17,385 bases of DNA from Ruminiclostridium sp. (GCA_003535195.1 DOHN01000141.1:1-17385), one strand, 5' to 3'; shown: positions 7,973 through 15,164, counted from the first letter of the stretch. The notes: generated by a model not told the origin, from the sequence alone. Numbers and translations are program-made.

Positions 7973-8667
7973 TTGATTCCCTCCAAATCCGCGGGGGCTT
8001 CCTGTACGATTTCCCGGACGACTCTGCCGTTCTTCATTTCGATCAGCCGGTCGGCAACCGGCGTAAGTAGTGAATTGTGCGTGACGATAATCACCGTCTT
8101 GCCCATCTTTCGGCTGATGTCGGACAAAACCCGAAGAACAGTTTTGCCTGTTTCAGTATCCAGCGCGCCCGTTGGCTCGTCGCAGAGAAGCAAATCCGGG
8201 TTTTTACAGATAGCTCTGGCAATAGCGACGCGCTGCTGCTCCCCGCCGGAAAGCTGCGCTGGGAAATTATGTACTCTGTCTTTTAGACCCACAATCCGCA
8301 GGGCTTCCTCCGGCTCCAGCGGAGATTTGCACACCTGCTTTGCAAGCTCAACATTTTCTGCCGCAGTCAGGTTTGGTATCAAATTATAAAATTGAAACAC
8401 AAATCCGATTTTATAGCGCCTATAGTCGGTGAGTTCCAAGTCGTTCATTGCGGTAATATCCTGGCCCGCAAAGAGGATTCTCCCGGATGTGGCGGTGTCC
8501 ATACCGCCCAACAGGTTGAGTACGGTGGTTTTGCCCGCGCCGGAGGGGCCAAGAAGAATGCACAATTCACCATTCCTAACCTGAAACGACACGTCATCCG
8601 CCGCACGAATGATTACTTCCCCCATTTGATAGTCTTTTCTTACGTTTTCAAACCGAATATCCGCCAT
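7966..8667 (-). CDS. ABC transporter ATP-binding protein (LolD/MacB type)
   Basis: This is a 233-residue cytoplasmic ATPase that powers the downstream FtsX permease. All motifs are intact: Walker A GPSGAGKT (40-47), Q-loop Gln near 92 (FVFQFYN), signature LSGGEQQ (139-145), Walker B LLLCDEPTGALD (159-170) and switch His near 197 (IIVTHN). The FVFQFYNLIPNLTA sequence is typical of the LolD/MacB/FtsE subgroup that couples to FtsX permeases. The ATG at 8667 has GAGGG upstream. It is the first gene of a two-gene operon, transcribed away from the TetR regulator from a promoter at 8716-8744 that is covered by an inverted repeat. Confidence 0.95.
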   Translation of the reverse strand: MADIRFENVRKDYQMGEVIIRAADDVSFQVRNGELCILLGPSGAGKTTVLNLLGGMDTATSGRILFAGQDITAMNDLELTDYRRYKIGFVFQFYNLIPNLTAAENVELAKQVCKSPLEPEEALRIVGLKDRVHNFPAQLSGGEQQRVAIARAICKNPDLLLCDEPTGALDTETGKTVLRVLSDISRKMGKTVIIVTHNSLLTPVADRLIEMKNGRVVREIVQEAPADLEGIKW

Positions 8668-8681
8668 AACAATCCCTCACT

Positions 8682-8721
8682 TAATATATGAACTTTAGAT
8701 CCTTTTATAGTTCATATATTA
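8682..8721. promoter_or_regulatory. Inverted-repeat operator, probable TetR-family binding site
   Basis: TAATATATGAACT (8682-8694) and AGTTCATATATTA (8709-8721) are perfect 13-bp inverted arms separated by 14 bp. One arm covers the exporter -10 and the other lies in the early transcribed region. A third copy of the core octamer GTTCATAT occurs at 8784-8791, in the tetR leader. Binding by the neighbouring TetR protein is inferred from position. Confidence 0.7.
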
Positions 8722-8744
8722 TCACAATGCGGTTGACTCGTCAA
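8716..8744 (-). promoter_or_regulatory. Promoter of the ABC exporter operon
   Basis: On the - strand, TTGACG (8744-8739) is separated by exactly 17 bp from TAATAT (8721-8716). This is a near-consensus housekeeping sigma promoter, with a predicted start near 8709. The -10 box lies within one arm of the 8682-8721 inverted repeat. Confidence 0.8.
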
Positions 8745-8761
8745 ACGTGGTGTGGTATATT
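8733..8761 (+). promoter_or_regulatory. Promoter of the tetR-type gene
   Basis: TTGACT (8733-8738), 17 bp, then TATATT (8756-8761), with a predicted start near 8768. Its -35 box is interleaved with that of the divergent exporter promoter, through the small palindrome TTGACTCGTCAA at 8733-8744. Transcription starting here excludes the GTG at 8747 as the gene start. Confidence 0.8.
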
Positions 8762-8806
8762 ATTTACGCACAAGGTTTATATCGTTCATATTTTGAGGTG
8801 GTTGCT

Positions 8807-9412
8807 TTGGACGGATTTGAAAAAAGAAGAAATGATAAGAAAAAAGCCATCATGCAGACGGCTTTAGAGTTGTTTGATCAATATGGGTTTGATAAGGTAA
8901 CCGTAACGGAGATTGCTGCCAAAGCGCATGTCTCCAAGGTGTCTATTTACAATTTTTTTGAAAGCAAGGATAATCTTCGCCGCATCATCATTAAAGATAT
9001 GCTGGATGAGAGCACAGAGAAAATCAAAACGCTGATTGAAAAAGAAGAAAACTTTATTGAAAAAATTGAGGAATATATTCAAATTAGAACTTGGTATTTT
9101 GGAAAATACAGCCTCCGGTTCTTTTTTGAAGCCGTTGAGAGTGACCCGGAGCTTCGGCAATACCTCAATGATTTTAATGCCTCCAGCAAACAGCTTTTGA
9201 TGACTTTTATTGAAAAAGGCAAACATTCAGGTGTTTTTTCACCGGATGCCTCCGATGCCGCAATTGAAATCTATATTGACATGATCCAGACCTATTTAAT
9301 GCATAACAAAGAAATTCGTGACAGGATTGAACACAATCCCGAACTGGCAAGAGAACTCAATATGCTGTTTATGGATGGGTTGATCCGGGGAACAGATGCT
9401 CCTCGCTCATGA
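8807..9412 (+). CDS. TetR/AcrR-family transcriptional regulator
   Basis: This is a 201-residue DNA-binding repressor-type protein. I choose TTG 8807 because GAGGTG lies six bases upstream. A GTG at 8747 would lie inside the promoter and lacks a ribosome site. The N-terminal domain is a standard TetR helix-turn-helix: KKKAIMQTALELFDQYGFDK, then VTVTEIAAKAHVSKVSIYNF and FESKDNLRRII (about residues 10-60). The rest is helical and would form the ligand-binding and dimer domain; a ligand cannot be inferred. It is divergent from the ABC exporter, with an inverted repeat over the exporter promoter and a related half-site in its own leader. Repression of the exporter and autoregulation are therefore likely. 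Its last 44 bp overlap the end of the convergent M56 gene. Confidence 0.93.
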   Translation: MDGFEKRRNDKKKAIMQTALELFDQYGFDKVTVTEIAAKAHVSKVSIYNFFESKDNLRRIIIKDMLDESTEKIKTLIEKEENFIEKIEEYIQIRTWYFGKYSLRFFFEAVESDPELRQYLNDFNASSKQLLMTFIEKGKHSGVFSPDASDAAIEIYIDMIQTYLMHNKEIRDRIEHNPELARELNMLFMDGLIRGTDAPRS

Positions 9413-12113
9413 TGTAGATCGGGGCATGGGAAAGGTTGAAGTTTTCCAGCGTAATCGTTTTCATCACGTATTGGCTTCCGTCAAAGGCATAAGTGATAAC
9501 TATTTCTCCTGCAAAAACCGAATAGGAGATTTGGGGAGAAACCGTGGCCTTAAGCACATCCCCGTCCACCTCATAGGTCACAACACTGCCGAACGACGCC
9601 TTACCCTCGACCCATCCCTGGGCATAATCCTCCGGCAACGTGATAACGGACTTTTGTCCATTCACAATAACTGTAACCGTTACGGAGCCATTTTCATGGA
9701 CGATGGATGTATCAACATTTTTAGCGATGATGTCCAAAGGATCTGTTACGCCGGTCTCAACGAAATTTTCAGGATTTATTACATGGATAGCTTTTTGATT
9801 GACGCCCGTTCCTTCACCGGTTGTCAGAACGACGATCAGTTCCTTTTGCCCGTCACCGTTAATGTCTTTTAAAATAAGTTCCGGCAGAAACGAGTCTTTT
9901 CCAATGTTCTGCCATCCATAGTATCTGCTGACGCCTTTAATGGAAAGATACAGCCCATCATATTCGCCGGTCATGTCAAAATCATTTTTATCACCGTATA
10001 TATAAATCTGATCATCCGGCAGGCTCGCAAGCAGCACGCTTGCTTCGGGCAATGATACATTGCCTTCCGCTTCCCGCGAAAAGTACTTATTCGAATATTC
10101 TTTAGAGGAAATCGTCCAATCGAAAACATAATAGGGGTCATCCTGATCCGAAATGGCGCCGCCGGAGCCAGAGGATATCCTTAAAATATAGTTTTGCATC
10201 TCGTAATAATAGTACTTATGTCCTTCGGCCTCATCTCTCTCAACGGATTCACACGGCCCATATATCTGCTCAATTTTATCCTCAGCGTCTCCAGTCTTGA
10301 GACCTTCCGCAGTTTCAATCACCGGGGCTTTTACCGATATTGAGCTTAGAACCCATTCTTTCTGCCCCGCGTCAACAGAAGTTTCGGTAAACCAAAGAGA
10401 ATAGTCCTCACTGAATAACTCATCAGTATAGTCGCCCTTCAGATCGATATTTGCCGCCTCCAACTTTTCCGTCGCTTCATTCACCCTCATACCAAGTCTC
10501 AACGGGCACTTTTTACTATTAGGGCCAATCAAAGTTATATCCCACATTTGATCGGAAGAGTTACCGGACGCGTCCCCGGTGCGCTGATGTGAGACAATCA
10601 GAAAGCCGTCGCCCTGCTTCTTCAGCGTTAGTACCGCATCTTCACTGTACAGGCGGATAATATTTTCCTGTGTTTCACCGCTCGTACAGACGGAGGAATT
10701 GAATGCGGCATCACTGGTAAAGTTATAGTACGCATCATATTCCTTCAGATACACCAATTCATCCATTCCTACGCCGTTTAGATCGTCCAGCGTGATGTCC
10801 ATGTACTTTTTCAGGACTTCATTTACGGTATCTGCGGAGAATTTGTGGATTGGGACGGGCATATTGCTCAAGGTCATATCGGCACCGAATGGCCAACTTA
10901 TTTCAGCCTTTAGCGCCTCGAATTCGGCTTCATTTGTCACATCCTCATCTGAGGGGTAATAACGCAGAAAGTCGGCCAAATTGAGGTTCTCGGGCTTGTC
11001 GTAATAGGACCTCAGGAAATGGCTGAGAGGATTGATTCTGGAATCGCCCTGCTCGTCAGACAGCAGCGGTTCAAAAGCTTTGTTATACACTTCCAACTCG
11101 TCTGCCGTCAGCGGAATGATTTGAGCGTTTTCGGTTTTCGCTCCTGTAAAGGTGAAGCCTACCGCAAGGAACGTGACCAGTAAAACCGCAACAAATGCCG
11201 GCACTAGCATTTTTGGTTTTTTTGCGATGAGCGTGATGCGTTCCTTGATCCCGTTTTTACCATCAGTCATGGTTGTCGCGCAGTAAAGCAGATCCATAGC
11301 TCTGCGCTTTTCACAGGTGAGTCTGATCAGCGTGCGCCCATATTCCATGCGGTTTGCTTCACCGATGCTTTTTATTGCAGACTCGTCACAGGCCAATTCC
11401 GCGTCCCGCCGACTTAGTATTGCTGCCAGCCAGACAAGCGGATTATACCAGTGAATGGCAAGGCAAATACTGCGCAGTGCCGACCAGATGTGATCGCCAT
11501 GGTGGTAATGGGTCAGCTCGTGCGCCAGCACATGGCGTAATTTCGTCTTATCCCCGGTAACGTTAAGCGTTATATAGATTGCGGGACGGAAAACTCCGAA
11601 CAGGCAGGGGGACGGCAGGGCTTCTACCTCATAGATAGGCAACTTACAATTGTACGCCTGATATTTTTTCCTTGTTTTTCTCAATTTCCTGCTGAAACTG
11701 AGGTTGGATAAGAGCAAGGTCAACCCGACGATCCCGATCCCGATATACCAGACCCATTGCGCCAAAAGCCCCCAGCGAAATACATGATGGGATACGTTTG
11801 TTACGGAATTGGTGACATTTTGTTCCGTGCCACCCGATACGGCAACGTTTTCCGCCCCTATGCCACCGTATGCTGAGGAAAGCGTCGGTGCCGGGGTGGA
11901 CGCCACGGAAACATCGTGTGCATATTTAGCTGCCTGAATTACGTTCATGACACTGATTGGGCTTTCAAATAAAGTAACCGGCACAAGCAGCCGTATCAGC
12001 ACCAGTGCCCAAAGGGCGTATTGCAGGCGCAGGCTGATTTTACCCTTTAAAAAATGCCGCAGTACAATCACCACGAGTATGAGAACAGAGGACGTTATCA
12101 TAAGTTCCGTCAT
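9369..12113 (-). CDS. M56-family (BlaR1-type) membrane metalloprotease with large novel sensor region
   Basis: This is a 914-residue integral membrane protein. The N-terminal third is a typical M56 peptidase: membrane segments near residues 4-20, 33-50 and 117-137, a zinc site HELTH (198-202) with downstream Glu239 and Asp243 (AELACDES), and a last membrane segment near 302-321. BlaR1 and MecR1 sense beta-lactams through a C-terminal penicillin-binding domain and then trigger cleavage of BlaI. Here the outside portion is about 590 residues, with no STxK or KTG motif that I can see. It has two stretches resembling short SmpA/BamE-like repeats (GMRVNEATEKLEAANIDL; GLKTGDAEDKIEQIYGP) and a DINGDGQKELIVV segment (750-762) like VCBS/FG-GAP loops. 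The ATG overlaps the blaI stop by 4 bp and follows GAGGAGGG. The ligand is unknown. Confidence 0.9.
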   Translation of the reverse strand: MTELMITSSVLILVVIVLRHFLKGKISLRLQYALWALVLIRLLVPVTLFESPISVMNVIQAAKYAHDVSVASTPAPTLSSAYGGIGAENVAVSGGTEQNVTNSVTNVSHHVFRWGLLAQWVWYIGIGIVGLTLLLSNLSFSRKLRKTRKKYQAYNCKLPIYEVEALPSPCLFGVFRPAIYITLNVTGDKTKLRHVLAHELTHYHHGDHIWSALRSICLAIHWYNPLVWLAAILSRRDAELACDESAIKSIGEANRMEYGRTLIRLTCEKRRAMDLLYCATTMTDGKNGIKERITLIAKKPKMLVPAFVAVLLVTFLAVGFTFTGAKTENAQIIPLTADELEVYNKAFEPLLSDEQGDSRINPLSHFLRSYYDKPENLNLADFLRYYPSDEDVTNEAEFEALKAEISWPFGADMTLSNMPVPIHKFSADTVNEVLKKYMDITLDDLNGVGMDELVYLKEYDAYYNFTSDAAFNSSVCTSGETQENIIRLYSEDAVLTLKKQGDGFLIVSHQRTGDASGNSSDQMWDITLIGPNSKKCPLRLGMRVNEATEKLEAANIDLKGDYTDELFSEDYSLWFTETSVDAGQKEWVLSSISVKAPVIETAEGLKTGDAEDKIEQIYGPCESVERDEAEGHKYYYYEMQNYILRISSGSGGAISDQDDPYYVFDWTISSKEYSNKYFSREAEGNVSLPEASVLLASLPDDQIYIYGDKNDFDMTGEYDGLYLSIKGVSRYYGWQNIGKDSFLPELILKDINGDGQKELIVVLTTGEGTGVNQKAIHVINPENFVETGVTDPLDIIAKNVDTSIVHENGSVTVTVIVNGQKSVITLPEDYAQGWVEGKASFGSVVTYEVDGDVLKATVSPQISYSVFAGEIVITYAFDGSQYVMKTITLENFNLSHAPIYIMSEEHLFPGSTHP

Positions 12114-12496
12114 TTTTTTCCCTCCTCGGCCTCGCGCAGAATGGCGTACAACGCTCTGATTTCTTCCTTTGTAAGTTCCTGCTTTTTTGTTATGGCACTC
12201 ATCATCAGGCTGATGCTGCCTTTATACACCCGGTTCAGGAAATCGTCCGTTTCCTTTATGACCGCATCTTCCCGCTTAATGAGAGGCAAATAGACCTTCA
12301 TACCGTCTTTATCCTCGCACCGGATCAGGCCCTTTTCCGCCATGCGGCGAAGCATCGTCAATGTCGTACTTCGGGTCCAGCCCACATGTTTCTGCAAATA
12401 ATCTGTGGCCTCTCTGCCAGTGCGTGGCGACGTTTCCCACAGACACTCCATGAGGCTCCATTCGGTATTGGTAAGGCTTATATTTTGCTCATTCAT
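12110..12496 (-). CDS. blaI: BlaI/MecI-family transcriptional repressor
   Basis: This is a 128-residue winged-helix repressor of the BlaI/MecI/CopY family. It starts LTNTEWSLMECLWETSPRTG, followed by the recognition region GWTRSTTLTMLRRMAEKGLI. A helical dimerisation tail follows, where BlaR1-type signalling normally leads to cleavage. I choose ATG 12496, ten bases after TTGGAG. The in-frame GTG at 12505 lies too close to that site. The gene is translationally coupled to the M56 protease (ATGA overlap), the standard sensor/repressor pairing. The promoter upstream carries two palindromes of BlaI type, so autorepression is likely. No beta-lactamase gene is in the window, so the symbol marks the family, not proven resistance. 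Confidence 0.93.
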   Translation of the reverse strand: MNEQNISLTNTEWSLMECLWETSPRTGREATDYLQKHVGWTRSTTLTMLRRMAEKGLIRCEDKDGMKVYLPLIKREDAVIKETDDFLNRVYKGSISLMMSAITKKQELTKEEIRALYAILREAEEGKK

Positions 12497-12514
12497 TCCA
12501 ATCACGCTCCAAGT

Positions 12515-12531
12515 TGTTTACAATGTAAACA
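12515..12531. promoter_or_regulatory. BlaI-type operator 1
   Basis: TGTTTACAATGTAAACA is a perfect 17-bp palindrome (8+1+8). It contains the TACA/TGTA core known from BlaI/MecI operators. It overlaps the predicted transcription start (about 12526) of the blaI-M56 operon. Confidence 0.85.
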
Positions 12532-12532
12532 C

Positions 12533-12561
12533 ATTATATACCGCGCTGTTTACGTTGTCAA
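12533..12561 (-). promoter_or_regulatory. Consensus promoter of the blaI-M56 operon
   Basis: On the - strand, TTGACA (12561-12556), a 17-bp spacer and TATAAT (12538-12533) match the sigma-A consensus at all twelve positions. The -35 box lies inside operator 2, and the start site falls in operator 1. Confidence 0.88.
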
Positions 12562-12563
12562 CA
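12547..12563. promoter_or_regulatory. BlaI-type operator 2 (imperfect)
   Basis: TGTTTACGTTGTCAACA has six of eight symmetric pairs and matches operator 1 at 14 of 17 positions. It covers the -35 box. Its centre is 32 bp from that of operator 1, about three helical turns. Confidence 0.75.
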
Positions 12564-12691
12564 CATATTGATGCGGTGCTGTGTGGGGCAGGGTGTCCCG
12601 GCGAGGATTTTGCTGTACTGCGAACAGGTATACTGCGGGATGCGTTTGCCGTATGGATTGAGTCTTTCATCGTATATATCTCCGAATTATT

Positions 12692-13069
12692 TTATCTGGG
12701 TCTAACCTGGTAGAAATCGTCGACAGAACCCGCTCCTGCCTGAAGTATTTCTAAACAGAGACCATCAGGCAGCCTAAACCAGTTTTTGCCCTAGGGAAGT
12801 TCTTCAACTCCTCTGGCATAGGCAAGATCCAGTACTGCTGCCTGATCTTTTACCATGAAACCCAGATGGGCCATGCGTCCTTGAGAACCATTGAAGTCGG
12901 GTGATGAAATTAGCTGTAACCCGCCATGGAACCAAACCTGTTTGGGGCTTTCGGGGTCGCCTTGTATCTCTCTTACGGTTATGCCCAGAACTTCCTCAAA
13001 GAATTTAATATGCCAGATAATATCTTTGACAAAAAAGGCTGCGTGGTCTAAAAACGATTCTGACTTCAT
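12692..13069 (-). pseudogene. Glyoxalase-fold (VOC) protein with in-frame TAG
   Basis: ATG 13069 follows a strong AAGGTGG. The frame reads MKSESFLDHAAFFVKD and continues with QVWFHGGLQLISS and MAHLGFMVKD. These are glyoxalase/bleomycin-resistance fold motifs with two metal-ligand His residues. A TAG at 12791-12793 stops the product at VEELP. The same frame continues without interruption as GKNWFRLPDGLCLEILQAG to a TAA at 12692-12694. That supplies the usual C-terminal strand and the last metal-ligand Glu (CLEIL). The intact protein would be 125 residues, normal for a single VOC domain. A C-to-T change of a CAG codon is the simplest cause. Last recognisable member of the catabolic operon; substrate unknown. 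Confidence 0.8.
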
Positions 13070-13086
13070 GATTGTTACCACCTTTT

Positions 13087-13623
13087 TTATTTTTTTGACA
13101 AAACAGACTGACACTTTTCCGCGACGGCGTTTCCATTGAGGCTATATTTATCAAGCAATTGCTCATAGTCACCGGATTCGGCGAACTCTTCAAGCCCCAT
13201 AAAGCCCACGGGTACAAGACAGTGTTCTGATAATACCTCAGCAACTGCACTGCCAAGTCCGCCCCTAATACTATGCTCTTCTACAGTAACGACTGCACCT
13301 GTTGTTTTTGCACATTTAATGAGGAGCTCTTTGTCTATGGGTTGTACGGTGTGAATATCCACAACACCTGCTTTGGAAAGAGCGAGATAAAGCATAGGTG
13401 CGGCGTGCCCTTTTGAAAGAACAAACCTGTCGCGCTCTTCTATTTTTAGATTTTTGGGATCATAATGCTAATGCATTTTCTCAAAGTATAATGGCGTAAT
13501 GATCTCTGTTGCTGACAAGGATCCACCGGGATGACCTGTCTGAATACTGTGCAGCAACTGAATCAAATCTTTTCTGAACTCCTTGCAGAGTGATTTTAAT
13601 TCTTTTGTTCTTTATTCTGTCAT
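13087..13623 (-). pseudogene. Transketolase relic: N-terminal subunit fused to C-terminal subunit
   Basis: From ATG 13623 (GGAGG ten bases upstream) one frame runs to 13087, with two internal stops. The first part is the N-terminus of a transketolase A subunit: LQLLH-like helix, TGHPGGSLSATE, then DRFVLSKGHAAPMLYLALSK. Near 13362 it passes directly into the C-terminal domain of a B subunit: DIHTVQPIDKELLIKCAKTT, then VVTVEEHSIRGGLGSAVAEV. Most of both subunits is missing, including the pyrimidine-binding domain. Stops are TAA at 13612-13614 and TAG at 13468-13470, the latter created by a tandem GCATTA duplication (13463-13474). It cannot be an active transketolase. A 102-codon piece from 13395 remains open but lacks a ribosome site. 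It lies between the racemase-like and VOC genes of the operon. Confidence 0.85.
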
Positions 13624-13644
13624 AGTTAGTTATCCTCCACAATC

Positions 13645-14301
13645 TTATTGTTCCAGTAGAGCCTGAATACGCTTAATGCATAAGTCAGGGCTTGAAAACA
13701 CCGGAAGGCCGGTCTTTTCTGAAATGGCTTTTTCTAAATGTGCCATGGATGCCTGAGCAAGTACAACGACGTCATAACCTGCTGCATCTGAAGCCAATTC
13801 CAACACCAGCTGATCATGAGTTTCCATGTCGCCGCGCTTCAGTGCTGCAAAAGCCTTATCACTGCGGCGAACCTTCAAGGAAATCTGTTTTTCCTGATGC
13901 GTTGCCTCAGAATTCAGCTTTATTTGTATAGGCCCCTCTGCACTAATAGCAGTTGCCAGGACTAAAATATTACTTCCGGCCATCACAGCTTGCTCCGCCA
14001 TAGCATCGTCTATTGCGATAACGGGCGTTTTAAGCTGTGAGCGCAGCTTTGTAACTGCAGGCGTCAGGGTGGAACATGTAACGACTATCACATCCGCGCC
14101 AGTCAATTCGGATGACTTCAGTGTATAGAGAAGCCGGTTTTCATTTGCTTCCGAAAAGTATCCGATTTCAGCCGGGTCAGATGCTAAAAAATCATCAAAA
14201 ATATTATGAATTTTCAAATCGAAGGAAATGGTTTCACGTAGTTGTACTTCAAAGGAATTCAATACGCTTTTGACCGTATGGATGAGAGCAATACGTTTCA
14301 C
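13645..14301 (-). CDS. Asp/Glu racemase-superfamily protein
   Basis: This is a 218-residue cytoplasmic protein of the aspartate/glutamate/hydantoin racemase superfamily. It starts at GTG 14301, which overlaps the isomerase stop by 4 bp (GTGA) and follows GGGAGGGAG. The first catalytic cysteine is present (VIVVTCSTLTP, Cys76). The position of the second reads LAQASMAHLE (181-190), with no Cys. A classical two-base racemase mechanism is thus unlikely; members of this kind are often decarboxylases, isomerases or of unknown activity. It is coupled to the TIM-barrel isomerase and lies in an operon with a PdxA-like enzyme, so it probably acts on an intermediate of the same sugar-acid or hydroxy-acid pathway. 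The exact reaction cannot be called. Confidence 0.85.
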   Translation of the reverse strand: MKRIALIHTVKSVLNSFEVQLRETISFDLKIHNIFDDFLASDPAEIGYFSEANENRLLYTLKSSELTGADVIVVTCSTLTPAVTKLRSQLKTPVIAIDDAMAEQAVMAGSNILVLATAISAEGPIQIKLNSEATHQEKQISLKVRRSDKAFAALKRGDMETHDQLVLELASDAAGYDVVVLAQASMAHLEKAISEKTGLPVFSSPDLCIKRIQALLEQ

Positions 14302-15137
14302 TTGGGCTCCCTCCCGTAGATATTCTTAAACAATGGTGCAAGATACGTAAGTGAACCCTCCGCAGCTTCCTCCATAGAGGGCAGCTGATAAATCTCCGTA
14401 CAAAAAATATCATTATATCCGCAATCACGGAAAGTCTGCAATGCTTTTTCAAAATCTAAGCCGCAGCTTCCGGGATAACGTCTGTTATTGTCAGCTAAAT
14501 GAACGTGGATTGTATCTGCGCAGTATTCACGAATAGCGGCATTTAAATCTTTTTCTTCAATGTTCAGGTGGAATAAATCCATCATAAGCCTGAAATTTGG
14601 CTTGTCAACGCTATCTATAACTGATTTGGCTTCAGCCAGTGTATTGATGAAATTTGTCTGCAAATAAGTAACTGTTTCCAGAGCAATTTTTACACCCAAA
14701 GGAGCAGCGTGGTCACTGATATTACGGAATGCTTCGATTGCCCATTCCTGTGTCTGCTGACGTGCAACTCCAGGTTGGTATTGACCTCTGACACGGCCTA
14801 TGTTTACCTTTGCTCCCAGATATGCAGCAAAATCAATAATTCCGTTTACACGGTCTACGGCTTCACGGCGTATACCGGCGTCCGGATTGGTAAAATCCAG
14901 CTTTAATTGGCCAAATACTTCTCCTGTACACACTAGCCCGATATCGAGGTTAAAATGATGGGCGGTTTCTTTTACTTCGTCCCAATTTAATTTCTTTGGA
15001 TCCAGGGTCATTAGCTCAACCCCATCATAGCCTAAAGCGGAAAGATCGCCAAAGCTTTTCTCAAGGCTCCCTTGGTATGCGGTTACAGTATCTGCAATTG
15101 CAACATCTGGTGTTGCCACCTGATAACAAAGTTTCAT
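14298..15137 (-). CDS. Sugar phosphate isomerase/epimerase (xylose-isomerase-like TIM barrel)
   Basis: This is a 279-residue protein of the AP-endonuclease-2/xylose-isomerase-like TIM-barrel superfamily. Expected metal ligands are visible: Glu154 (IALETV), Asp187 and His190 (MMDLFHLN), His213 (HVHLAD) and Glu248 (CTEIY). Such enzymes interconvert keto sugars, hydroxypyruvate/tartronate semialdehyde-type compounds or inositol derivatives. The ATG at 15137 follows GGAGG. It is preceded by an 83-nt gap with a hairpin after the pdxA-like gene and overlaps the racemase-like gene downstream. The context (TTT-type uptake, PdxA-like dehydrogenase, former transketolase) suggests breakdown of a small sugar acid. 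The substrate is inferred only at that level. Confidence 0.88.
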   Translation of the reverse strand: MKLCYQVATPDVAIADTVTAYQGSLEKSFGDLSALGYDGVELMTLDPKKLNWDEVKETAHHFNLDIGLVCTGEVFGQLKLDFTNPDAGIRREAVDRVNGIIDFAAYLGAKVNIGRVRGQYQPGVARQQTQEWAIEAFRNISDHAAPLGVKIALETVTYLQTNFINTLAEAKSVIDSVDKPNFRLMMDLFHLNIEEKDLNAAIREYCADTIHVHLADNNRRYPGSCGLDFEKALQTFRDCGYNDIFCTEIYQLPSMEEAAEGSLTYLAPLFKNIYGREPK

Positions 15138-15164
15138 AGTTCCTCCGTCTAATTGATTCTGAGA

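Larger units (their letters stand above)
12518..12670 (-). pseudogene. Possible N-terminal remnant of an oxidoreductase gene
   Basis: ATG 12670 follows CGGAG and opens a 50-codon frame starting MKDSIHTANASRSIPVRSTA. The opening is like the lead-in of FAD-dependent oxidoreductases (basic residues and IPV before the dinucleotide fold), but no GxGxxG follows. After about 20 codons the frame becomes composition-biased (KSSPGHPAPHSTA) and runs into the blaI promoter. It lies 22 nt after the VOC gene end, as a next gene in that operon would. The family guess is weak. It probably marks a deletion junction. The remainder of 12564-12691 holds nothing else I recognise. Confidence 0.25.

Noticed and set aside
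8747..8806. GTG 8747 as the start of the TetR gene
   Set aside because: It lies between the -35 and -10 boxes, has no ribosome site, and TTG 8807 has GAGGTG at proper spacing.
9396..9872. 158-codon + strand frame opposite the M56 gene
   Set aside because: Antisense to a well-supported gene, with no family motif or start signal.
12110..12505. Reading the BlaI/M56 pair as a beta-lactam resistance operon
   Set aside because: No beta-lactamase or penicillin-binding gene is in the window, and the sensor lacks the expected motifs.
12405..12713. 102-codon + strand frame across the blaI start and promoter
   Set aside because: It overlaps blaI coding sequence, promoter and operators, with no ribosome site and no family motif.
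12736..12772. CTGCCTGA/TCAGGCAG inverted repeat as a terminator
   Set aside because: It lies inside the 3' coding part of the VOC gene, has a 21-base loop and no T tract; probably chance.
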